Origin: CAZAKZ01 sp964485695
GTDB taxonomy: Bacteria > Planctomycetota > JAFGQW01
Length of the DNA stretch: 6,747 nt
Direction of reading: 5' to 3'
Assembly (NCBI GenBank): GCA_964485695.1
Contig: CAZAKZ010000233.1
Span: 1 to 6,747, forward strand
Below, one piece after another: positions 1 to 6,276 of this stretch (position 1 is the first letter of the stretch; the number at the start of each line of letters is the position of its first letter). A program made the translations under genes and the position numbers. Under the pieces are notes generated by a model. The model worked only from the letters and a program-made list of their open reading frames with translations. It ran no database searches and had not been told where the DNA came from.

Positions 1-79
1 GATCGCTGTGTAAATCCGGGCGTAATCGAACCAGCGACCCGCGGAAAGTAGGGTGAATTAACACGTTGAAAGCGGAAAA
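1..79 (+). other. Leader upstream of the cytochrome gene; possible 3' end of an upstream gene
   Basis: This stretch precedes the nine-heme cytochrome gene. Frame 1 is open from the window edge to a TAG at 49-51 (ending ...NPGVIEPATRGK), so it could be the last 16 codons of an upstream plus-strand gene ending 28 bp before the cytochrome start. Frame 3 is also open to a TGA at 54-56, and nothing in so short a stretch decides between them. I see no convincing -35/-10 pair, so the cytochrome promoter may lie further upstream or the gene may be read from an upstream operon. The region before the ATG at 80 is purine-rich (GAAAGCGGAAAA) but lacks a clear GGAGG. Confidence 0.3.
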
Positions 80-772
80 ATGGCCACATTGCATTGGCGC
101 CTTTCACTGATTTTTCTGGGACTTCTGGTGGCCCTGCTCGGGTGTGCGGCTCTGATTCGCTTGCCTGGACCCGAGGACGCGCCTCGCTTCATCCCGTACA
201 ATCCGGGGAGTGACGTGATCTTTTCCCACGATACGCATGAAGATGACTGCACTGTATGCCACCCGGACCTGGATCCTGATATCGAGACACTGGAGGAGGT
301 GAAGGATCGATCTCGGCTGAAAGTCCCATCCAAGGAAGCCTGTTTCGAATGCCACAACCGCGGTGAGGACTGCTCGTTTTGTCACAAGACCCTGAGGTCG
401 AACGTGCGTCCCCCCAGCCATACCCAGGGATTCAAGCGGCACCACGATGCAAAAGCCCGATCGAATACTTCCCGGTGTGACTGGTGCCATGGCAGGGGAA
501 GCACCGGCTGTCAGGACTGTCACACCCGGATGGAGCCGGCAAGCCACGGGCCGCGATGGAAAAATTCTTCTCACGGGCGCGTTGCCGTCCACAACCGCGA
601 TCGTTGCTTCGTCTGTCATCGCAGCGACGAATGCGCACGGTGCCACAGCCAGCCACCGGAATACCATAACGCGAATTTTCGCCAGGGAGGCCACAGGGTC
701 CTGGCCAGACGAAAACTCAGATCTTGCCGCGTTTGTCACGATTTTCAGAGAACGTGTAGCCAATGTCATTGA
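80..772 (+). CDS. Nine-heme c-type cytochrome, predicted lipoprotein
   Basis: A 230-residue multiheme electron carrier with nine CxxCH heme c sites, starting at C57, C88, C98, C133, C144, C176, C185, C216 and C226. The last site is the very C-terminus. Residues 8-21 are a hydrophobic signal segment ending in a lipobox (LLGC, C22), so I predict a lipid-anchored protein in the periplasm or at the outer membrane. From residue 111 there are three tandem modules of about 40 residues (111-151, 153-191, 192-230), each with two upstream His and then two CxxCH sites. Those His (H114, H121/H122, H156, H165, H196, H205) plus H50 and H53 could give nearly all hemes bis-His ligation. The stop overlaps the beta-barrel gene by 10 bp, suggesting translational coupling. 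The family is generic (doubled-CxxCH / cytochrome c3-like); no specific member is recognised. Role inferred: an electron relay, possibly across the outer membrane with the barrel. The start is the first ATG giving a full signal peptide; its ribosome binding site is weak. Confidence 0.93.
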   Translation: MATLHWRLSLIFLGLLVALLGCAALIRLPGPEDAPRFIPYNPGSDVIFSHDTHEDDCTVCHPDLDPDIETLEEVKDRSRLKVPSKEACFECHNRGEDCSFCHKTLRSNVRPPSHTQGFKRHHDAKARSNTSRCDWCHGRGSTGCQDCHTRMEPASHGPRWKNSSHGRVAVHNRDRCFVCHRSDECARCHSQPPEYHNANFRQGGHRVLARRKLRSCRVCHDFQRTCSQCH

Positions 773-2418
773 TATGGATACTACTCACTCTGCTTCTTGA
801 TCAGCCCATGATCCCTGCCGGGTTCCTCGACGATCCCGGAATTTTCGCTCCCTCCATCCGGGTCCAGGAAGAACCGGGTACGAAGGAAAAGCCGAAAATA
901 CCACAGGAACGACCCACCCCTCCTCCTGCCGGAGAGAAGAAGAAAGAGGAGGGCACAACCAAGGCCGGAGAATCCCGAAAGGTTGATATTTCCGCCCAGG
1001 AACAGGAAGGCGTAAAGGCTGTTGTCGACGAGACACCCTCAGACACCCGGGAACCCAATTTCCTGGAAAGGTGGAGGAAAGAGGGCAAGATCAAGGCGCG
1101 TGCGAGACTGGCATGGGAGACCCGGCGCTTCAGCGGGAAGACCTTCGGGAACATCCGGCAACGAACCGAGAGGGACCAGGAATTCCGCTCCTACCTGGAA
1201 GTGGAGACCCGGGGACTCGGCCACGAAAAAATCAACACCTATGTCCATCTCGATTATGCAAAAGACATCGACGGCACCAGCGATCCCAGCTACCACAAGA
1301 GTTCCCGGACCTCCTTTTCAAACCGCGACCATTTCCGGCTGCACAGCCTCGTTGTGGAGGCCAAGGACGTGTGGAACCGGGTTCAAATTCGTATCGGACG
1401 TCAGAGTGTCATGGAAGTCCATCCCGTCCACTTCGACGGGGGTCAGGTCCGTGCCGACGATTTCCTGCTCCTCGGAATGCCCGCGGAATTCAGGGCCTTC
1501 GGTGGGGGGCTCGTGTCGAACTATTCCAACCTCAGAAAAGACGGAGTCATTGGCGGTGGCCTCAAGGTAGAACCGACCGAGAACCTGGATATCGAATTTC
1601 GAGATACGTATTACGACCGCAACCGATTCGAGGTGGAGGGGCGGTGGCAGCCGATATCCTCTGTTTCCTTGCTCGGACTTTACGGCATGCGGGGATCCAG
1701 GTCGCGGGATGCCCGGTTCGAGGGAGCGATCAACGTCGACTCTCTAGGCCTCACGGTCACCGGCGGCTGGTACCGTCGGTTCAGCCACGATTTCCGCCTC
1801 GACTTCATCACCGGCCAGTCATCGCGCAAACTCGATGAGCGCTACCTGTTCCTGCCCGAACTGGCCCCGTATCAGGAACTCTACCTCCACATCTCCAAGG
1901 ATGTATTCGACTGGTTGGCCGTCGGGGGAGAGCTGACCGACCACACCTTGAGAGACCGCTTCGATGCCAGCCCTTTTGACACGGATTTCCGGGAGTACGC
2001 AGGCCATGTGGACCTCCGACTGGGCCCCGGTTCCCTCCACGGTGAGGTGCGGTATTACCATGCGGACCGCAGGGCCACGCCGATCCTGACCCCGAGGTTT
2101 CCACAGCCGGCCGTGGTCACCAACGCCAAGGTCGGCGAAAAGGACCACATCGAGTATCATCTGAGAGGCAGCTGCGACCTCTTTGAATCAGGATGGAAGC
2201 TGGACGCGGGCATCGTCTGGAACCGGATCAACTACAACGACGCCTACACCTCCGAGGATCACGAGAAGATGGTAGACTACCTCGTTCAGCTTCGAGCCAA
2301 GATCTGTGACCGGGCCTCCCTGACCATCCGGTACGAACACACCCGAGACATGGAGTTCTTCTCCCCCTATTTCGATCGGTTCCACGCCCTCAGCTGGATC
2401 CTGGACGTTTCCCTGTAG
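763..2418 (+). CDS. Predicted outer-membrane beta-barrel (porin-like) partner of the cytochrome
   Basis: A 551-residue protein. Residues 1-20 are a short hydrophobic leader without N-terminal positive charges, a poor but possible signal peptide. Residues 34-75 form a low-complexity Pro/Lys/Glu linker. From about residue 108 to the end the sequence consists of alternating polar/hydrophobic stretches rich in Tyr, Phe, Trp, Gly and Arg, separated by charged turns. By eye there are about 20 strands, as expected for an outer-membrane barrel. The motif IRIGRQSVMEVHPVHFDGG (209-227) resembles the RxGRQ...FDG segment I associate with alginate-export-type porins; this is a recalled resemblance, not a search. 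The terminal strand (HALSWILDVSL) ends in Leu, not the usual Phe or Trp. The ATG lies inside the end of the cytochrome gene; an in-frame TAG at 757-759 rules out an earlier start, although TTG at 769 is possible. It is not recognisable as MtrB/PioB or OmbB. Function inferred: a pore or a sleeve for the cytochrome. Confidence 0.82.
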   Translation: MSLIWILLTLLLDQPMIPAGFLDDPGIFAPSIRVQEEPGTKEKPKIPQERPTPPPAGEKKKEEGTTKAGESRKVDISAQEQEGVKAVVDETPSDTREPNFLERWRKEGKIKARARLAWETRRFSGKTFGNIRQRTERDQEFRSYLEVETRGLGHEKINTYVHLDYAKDIDGTSDPSYHKSSRTSFSNRDHFRLHSLVVEAKDVWNRVQIRIGRQSVMEVHPVHFDGGQVRADDFLLLGMPAEFRAFGGGLVSNYSNLRKDGVIGGGLKVEPTENLDIEFRDTYYDRNRFEVEGRWQPISSVSLLGLYGMRGSRSRDARFEGAINVDSLGLTVTGGWYRRFSHDFRLDFITGQSSRKLDERYLFLPELAPYQELYLHISKDVFDWLAVGGELTDHTLRDRFDASPFDTDFREYAGHVDLRLGPGSLHGEVRYYHADRRATPILTPRFPQPAVVTNAKVGEKDHIEYHLRGSCDLFESGWKLDAGIVWNRINYNDAYTSEDHEKMVDYLVQLRAKICDRASLTIRYEHTRDMEFFSPYFDRFHALSWILDVSL

Positions 2419-2457
2419 AAGAAGGCTGTAAGGATCAGGAAGCCTGTCCGGACCGGA

Positions 2458-4269
2458 TCAAGCGGCTGCAACGGCCGGTGATTCCGGAGACCGGGGACGA
2501 CTTCGGATGAGGTAGACGACGAAGAGGATCACCACCGACAAGAGATCGATAGCGCCGATGGTGAAAATCCGTATGGCCACGGCGCCGGTGCCGAAGCCGT
2601 AGCTGTGCAGGCCGATGCCCAGGACGTAGTTGACCCCCACGTACGTCATGATGATGAGCCAGAAGGCCAGGATGCTCTTTGCAGCCACGGCCATGCGGCT
2701 GCTCGCCACCACGAAGAACACCATGGCCGCGGCGACAAAGGACAGGGACAAGATCTTCAGTGCGGTCACCGGAGCCAGCTTCGGAACCACGACGGCGAAC
2801 AAGGCCACGGCCAGAAATCCGGCCAGAACATAGGCCCATCCAGGCACCCTTTCCTTGCTGATGCGCACGTGCAGGATGGCCATGTAGCCGAGGAAGGCGA
2901 CCAGGGACCACACTTCCTTGGGATCCCAGCCCCAGTACCGTCCCCAGGAGGAGGAAGCCCACATGCTGCCGGTGATGATGCCGATGAAGAGTACGATCGC
3001 CCCCGCATTGATGAACCAGTAATGGAGCCTGTCGACAGAATCGATGAGCTGACGTCGGCCCGGCACCAGCGCCCCCATCCAGATCTGCACGTGGGCGATG
3101 AGGACGCCCATGGCCAGGGCCGCGTACGAAACCATGATGATGGGCACATGGATCGACATCCAGACCGTGTCCAGGAGCACCGGCGCAATGGGCCTGACGA
3201 ACTGATCCAGGGGAAGGCTGTCGGCCAGACACAGGGAAAGGGCGCCCATGAACGATGCGGTCAGGGGCACGATGCGGTGCCGGAAGACCGGTAGCGCCAC
3301 GATGGCGAAGGCCCCCATGCCCCAGCTGAGGAACAGCAGGGATTCGAACATGTTGGCCGCGGGAATCCGGTTCGCGATGGTCCAGCGCATGGACAATCCC
3401 CAGGTCAGCACTGCGAACCCGGAGAGGATGACCGCCGCGGAAAACCAGTCGAACCACTTCCGGCGCACGAGGAGCGCCAGGGCCGAGAACAGGGTTCCCA
3501 GGACCATGATCATCCAGGCGGTCCGGAAGGGCCTGATCCGGTTGTATCGAAGTTCGGTCTCGAGGGTCTTCGGATCGGGTCGATGCGCGGCTGGCAGCGT
3601 TTCCAGGGCACCGGCCAGGCTGTCAGAGGCATCTGCAAAGGCCTCGGCGTCGCCGGAAAGAAACGTCGACTTCAGGGCCATCCACGCCTTCCGGGCGTCC
3701 TGCATCTTCTCTGTTCGACTCATGGCGAGCAAGGACGTGGAACGCCAGGCGCCAAGGGCATTTTCGGGATCGGGGATCGGCCGGAGTGCAGCGCCGATGT
3801 AGACCTCCCTGAGCAGGAGGAGCTTTTCATGAATTGAGCCAACCTTGGATTCTAGTGGATCCGGCTTCCGACCCGGCACCATGAACTTGAGCCGGTCCAT
3901 GAGCTCGTTGAGGTACTCGTGCCGGGTCAGCTCCTCGTATGAAAAAACCTCGTTATCGGCCGGAAGCCGCATCTCGTTCCGAACCTTGACGTTCCTCACC
4001 GGGATGAGGGGCATCCGCATCCAGGCCTCGGGATCGAAGGTCCATGCAAGCAGCAAGAGCACCGGATCATGCCCCCCGTGGTATTCCTGGCCGGTGACCT
4101 TGCTCACGATGTCCCGGGCCTGGGTATCCAGCGGCATACAGCGTCCCTGGTCCTGCACCACGATGGACCGGATCTTCGACAGGTCCAGGGAGTCTGGAAG
4201 GACCGGTTGCGCGGCCGCCGGGAGGATTGCCGCAAGTGCCGCGAGGACCAGGATCGAGAGACGTGTCAT
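2458..4269 (-). CDS. ccsA: System II cytochrome c biogenesis protein CcsA (ResC), long form with periplasmic N-terminal domain
   Basis: A 603-residue membrane protein that, with ResB, exports heme and ligates it to CxxCH motifs in the periplasm. Residues 1-20 are a hydrophobic signal or anchor (AAA-Q). Residues 21-247 form a soluble domain beginning VVQDQGRCMPLDTQARDIV, known in form from CcsA proteins of Bacteroidota and Planctomycetota-type genomes but without a firm function. About 11 membrane helices follow. The tryptophan-rich WWD heme-handling motif is intact (WGRYWGWDPKEVW, 442-454). Likely heme-ligand His are H374 (before WWD), H467 (ILHVR) and H555 (GLHSYG). The upstream ANMFESLLFLSWG segment (305-317) is also typical. 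Between H467 and H555 there are about 50 more residues than I expect, forming two extra helices. The start abuts the resB stop (TAA then ATG) and has a strong GGAGG. The gene ends 40 bp from the convergent barrel gene. Confidence 0.95.
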   Translation of the reverse strand: MTRLSILVLAALAAILPAAAQPVLPDSLDLSKIRSIVVQDQGRCMPLDTQARDIVSKVTGQEYHGGHDPVLLLLAWTFDPEAWMRMPLIPVRNVKVRNEMRLPADNEVFSYEELTRHEYLNELMDRLKFMVPGRKPDPLESKVGSIHEKLLLLREVYIGAALRPIPDPENALGAWRSTSLLAMSRTEKMQDARKAWMALKSTFLSGDAEAFADASDSLAGALETLPAAHRPDPKTLETELRYNRIRPFRTAWMIMVLGTLFSALALLVRRKWFDWFSAAVILSGFAVLTWGLSMRWTIANRIPAANMFESLLFLSWGMGAFAIVALPVFRHRIVPLTASFMGALSLCLADSLPLDQFVRPIAPVLLDTVWMSIHVPIIMVSYAALAMGVLIAHVQIWMGALVPGRRQLIDSVDRLHYWFINAGAIVLFIGIITGSMWASSSWGRYWGWDPKEVWSLVAFLGYMAILHVRISKERVPGWAYVLAGFLAVALFAVVVPKLAPVTALKILSLSFVAAAMVFFVVASSRMAVAAKSILAFWLIIMTYVGVNYVLGIGLHSYGFGTGAVAIRIFTIGAIDLLSVVILFVVYLIRSRPRSPESPAVAAA

Positions 4270-6063
4270 TTATCCTCCACAGGATCTCGCTGCCTGCAGT
4301 TTCGGCTTCGCCCTCCCCCGCCGCCCAGCCCATAATCGGGTGGCCAGGAGCCACATCATGCCGAGGATGGTGATGAAGAATCCCGCGAACACCACGGGAC
4401 GATCTGGACCTCGGGATACGCTCAGGACGCTGTTGTTGCCATCCGGCCGTAGGTCGTAGCTCGACTGGTAAAAAGTGAAACCACCATGGCTGGTGGGATT
4501 GTTCATGCTGATGATGCGGTCCTGGGACCGGCCCGTGGCCGGATCCGTGATGGTGACGTGGCTCTCGAACGACCGGGGCCGCCGGGTGCCGGGGTAGTAT
4601 CCCACCTGGAAGCGATTGAGCTTGATCCCGAAGGCGAGAGAGACGGTCTTGTTGCTGTAAAACAGGTCAAACGTGGAATCCCCGAACTTCACGGATTGCG
4701 GAGTGAACCAGGGGATCCAGACTTCCACAGAGGGGATCGAGGCCCCCGTCAGTCTGACCAGGATGGCGGGCTGCCGGGTTTTACGGGACTTCTCCGGAAC
4801 CACGGCGCGGGATTGAATCCGAGCACGGTCGAATCGTTTCAGAACGGCGAACTTCTTCCCTGGCCAGGGCGTATCCACGGGCATGCCCATCTCGATGTTC
4901 CGGTGGACCTTGTAGGACCCATGGCTGAGGAACCTGACATGAAGGCTGTTGTCCGGGCCGGACAGGACCTCCACGGACGCCTGGGCCGCCTGTCCATTCG
5001 AAGTCTTGAAGACCAGCTTGACAGCCTTCTTCTTCTCCTTCCCGTGCATGGAGGAAAAACTGGGGAACTTGGAGAACGCCAGCTGCTTGAACTTCCCGTC
5101 GGGGCCGGAGAACTCGACCTCGATGGCAGGATTCACCGGATTGTCGGAAACGTTCAGGATCTTCCCACCTTCCCTCACCTGCGCGTGGGGCAGGTATCGG
5201 ACCACTCTCATGGAATAACCCGTCTCTCCCAGGGGCACGGTCTTGCTCAGGCAGGAATCCAGGGGAAACGAGAACGAGGAGCCGCCGACCTCGACCTCGA
5301 CCGCACCGGATGAGGGTTTCTTCTCCATGGGTTTCTCGGTCAGCAGACGCTCAAGCTCCTTCGGGTCCGACACGGGACGGAACATCACCCGGGTCGAGTC
5401 GAACGCCGCGGTCTGGCCCGCGAATACCCATCTGGCCTCCTCCCGGCCGGAGGGAGAGAGAGAGACCTCGAGGGCCGGGTTCGGCCGGGGATTGTCGTCG
5501 GTGACTTCCTTGCGCCAGATCATGTCCGGCAGGTAGCGCACCACTTCCACCCGCCCCTGTTTACCCAGGGGCAGAACGTCGGTGTCAGGATCCTCCAGAA
5601 TCTCGAATCCGCCGAAGCCCGGCGCATCAAGATCCATGGTGACCCTCAGGTTCTTCTTCCTGGCTGCCACTGTGAGGCTGTGCTGCTGGACGGTGAAGCT
5701 CCTGGCGGTCCTGCCTTCTGTTAGGCTCACCTGGCCCTCTATTGCAATCCTCTGGGTGAGGAGCGCACCGGCCAGGATGATGAGCAAACCGGAGTGGGTC
5801 AGGAGGAAGCCGATATGTCGGGTGGAGAAAGGAATCCTGAGGCAAATTGCTGCCAGGATATTCACGGCGACCAGGAACAGCAGTCCTCTGAACCACGGGG
5901 CGTGATAAAAAACTGCCAGCGCCTGTTCCGAGCTGTGCCGGGTTTCGAAAAGGGTCGCGCTGCCCATGGCCACCATCAGCAAGACCAGGAGCACGGCGGC
6001 AAACCAGAGCGACCCAACAGCTTGGAGTATCGACCGCACAGGGAAATTCGTTCCTCTCGACAT
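4270..6063 (-). CDS. resB: System II cytochrome c biogenesis protein ResB (Ccs1/CcsB)
   Basis: A 597-residue partner of CcsA in the System II cytochrome c synthase. Three N-terminal membrane helices (about 13-37, 58-78, 84-103) precede a large periplasmic domain (about 105-553) and a final helix (555-577), the standard ResB layout. The segment HIGFLLTHSGLLIILAGA (83-100) carries H90, which matches the conserved transmembrane His of the family. The motif SMNNPTSHGGFTFYQSSYD (519-537) near the end of the periplasmic domain is also characteristic. Inside the periplasmic domain, residues 160-216 and 272-333 resemble each other (each with VPLG or LPLG, then VVRYLP, then DNPxxNPAxEV), an apparent internal duplication. 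The ATG at 6063 is the only plausible start: an in-frame TAA lies 9 bases upstream. No Shine-Dalgarno sequence is visible before it. The stop abuts the ccsA start, so the two form an operon with resB first. It is neither truncated nor fused to ccsA. Confidence 0.95.
   Translation of the reverse strand: MSRGTNFPVRSILQAVGSLWFAAVLLVLLMVAMGSATLFETRHSSEQALAVFYHAPWFRGLLFLVAVNILAAICLRIPFSTRHIGFLLTHSGLLIILAGALLTQRIAIEGQVSLTEGRTARSFTVQQHSLTVAARKKNLRVTMDLDAPGFGGFEILEDPDTDVLPLGKQGRVEVVRYLPDMIWRKEVTDDNPRPNPALEVSLSPSGREEARWVFAGQTAAFDSTRVMFRPVSDPKELERLLTEKPMEKKPSSGAVEVEVGGSSFSFPLDSCLSKTVPLGETGYSMRVVRYLPHAQVREGGKILNVSDNPVNPAIEVEFSGPDGKFKQLAFSKFPSFSSMHGKEKKKAVKLVFKTSNGQAAQASVEVLSGPDNSLHVRFLSHGSYKVHRNIEMGMPVDTPWPGKKFAVLKRFDRARIQSRAVVPEKSRKTRQPAILVRLTGASIPSVEVWIPWFTPQSVKFGDSTFDLFYSNKTVSLAFGIKLNRFQVGYYPGTRRPRSFESHVTITDPATGRSQDRIISMNNPTSHGGFTFYQSSYDLRPDGNNSVLSVSRGPDRPVVFAGFFITILGMMWLLATRLWAGRRGRAKPKLQAARSCGG
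4274..4278 (-). promoter_or_regulatory. Ribosome binding site of ccsA
   Basis: Read on the minus strand, GGAGG lies four bases before the ccsA ATG (GGAGGATAAATG). It sits within the last codons of resB, and the resB stop TAA forms part of the spacer. It is the strongest Shine-Dalgarno sequence seen in the window, fixes the ccsA start, and fits coupled translation of resB and ccsA. Confidence 0.85.
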
Positions 6064-6081
6064 TACGGAAAATTACGGAGA
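6062..6081. repeat. Two tandem 10-bp repeats at the resB start
   Basis: ATTACGGAAA and ATTACGGAGA follow each other directly, differing in one base. The first copy includes two bases of the resB start codon; the second lies where a ribosome binding site would normally be. On the resB strand they read TCTCCGTAAT and TTTCCGTAAT. Ten-base phasing could indicate a protein or translational control site, or simple slippage. Confidence 0.5.
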
Positions 6082-6276
6082 CGCCAGAGATCTCGGTGTG
6101 GAAACTGTAAACGCCCGTACTGGAGATTCGGCAAGTAATTCTTGCATTGATCCAGGAAAAGGCAAGCACCCGGTGACTGGAAAAGGGCATTAATATCCCA
6201 TGATATCCAATGCAGGCGGCATGTCATGACTGCCGCCTGCATGTGCCGTTTTCCTGGCTACACGGGAAAAGCAGGA
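6064..6276. other. Intergenic region between resB and the orphan secreted-protein module
   Basis: This 213-bp region separates two minus-strand genes and must hold the resB promoter if resB is not read from upstream. It contains the direct repeat at the resB start, a small inverted repeat GCAAG-TAATT-CTTGC (6131-6145) and the large inverted repeat at 6210-6242. I looked for sigma70-like boxes on the minus strand and found only poor matches (for example TATTAA at 6195-6190 with no -35 partner). Short ORFs in this stretch lack a ribosome binding site or any family resemblance, so I regard it as non-coding. Confidence 0.6.
6210..6242 (-). terminator. 12-bp perfect inverted repeat; candidate terminator of the upstream minus-strand gene
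   Basis: ATGCAGGCGGCA (6210-6221) pairs perfectly with TGCCGCCTGCAT (6231-6242) across a 9-base loop, giving a GC-rich hairpin 34 bp after the stop of the minus-strand ORF at 6277-6702. That position suits a terminator or an mRNA 3'-end stabiliser separating this ORF from resB. On the minus strand, however, the hairpin is followed by TGGATATCATGG, not a T run, so it is not a canonical intrinsic terminator. On the plus strand it is followed by GTGCCGTTTTCC, but no plus-strand gene ends here. A protein-binding palindrome upstream of resB is the alternative. Confidence 0.5.

Noticed and set aside
104..769. Long minus-strand ORF opposite the cytochrome gene (221 codons)
   Set aside because: It mirrors the cytochrome reading frame. 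The plus strand has nine ordered CxxCH motifs and a lipobox, while the antisense product shows no family features. Long antisense frames are common in GC-rich DNA.
1071..1838. 255-codon plus-strand ORF in another frame within the barrel gene
   Set aside because: Low-complexity Arg/Pro/Gly composition typical of an out-of-frame reading; no ribosome binding site. It is fully covered by the barrel gene, which has coherent strand patterns.
2419..2457. Possible bidirectional terminator between the two convergent operons
   Set aside because: The gap has AGGCT/AGCCT (2423-2427, 2441-2445) with a 13-base loop and the odd palindrome TCCGGACCGGA (2447-2457). The first stem is only 5 bp, the second leaves almost no loop, and there is no T run either way.
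2605..3294. 229-codon plus-strand ORF antisense to ccsA
   Set aside because: The composition (Asp/His/Gln/Gly-rich, repetitive) is the complement of membrane-helix codons; no start signal or family resemblance.
2435..3457. 340-codon minus-strand ORF overlapping the 3' half of ccsA in another frame
   Set aside because: The product is rich in Arg, His and Gly without membrane helices, whereas the ccsA frame carries the WWD motif and conserved His residues in the same DNA.
4486..5313. 275-codon plus-strand ORF antisense to resB
   Set aside because: Gly/Asp/Leu/His-rich antisense reading of a well-supported resB; no motifs.
5627..6190. 187-codon minus-strand ORF beginning upstream of resB
   Set aside because: It runs into resB in the wrong frame, and its second half is the frame-shifted reading of the resB membrane helices. 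No ribosome binding site or recognisable domain.
6190..6209. Near-tandem TAATATCCCA / TGATATCCAA and a TATTAA -10-like box on the minus strand
   Set aside because: Two imperfect 10-bp copies in AT-richer DNA are weak, and no acceptable -35 box sits 16-18 bp upstream of TATTAA, so I do not call a promoter or operator.
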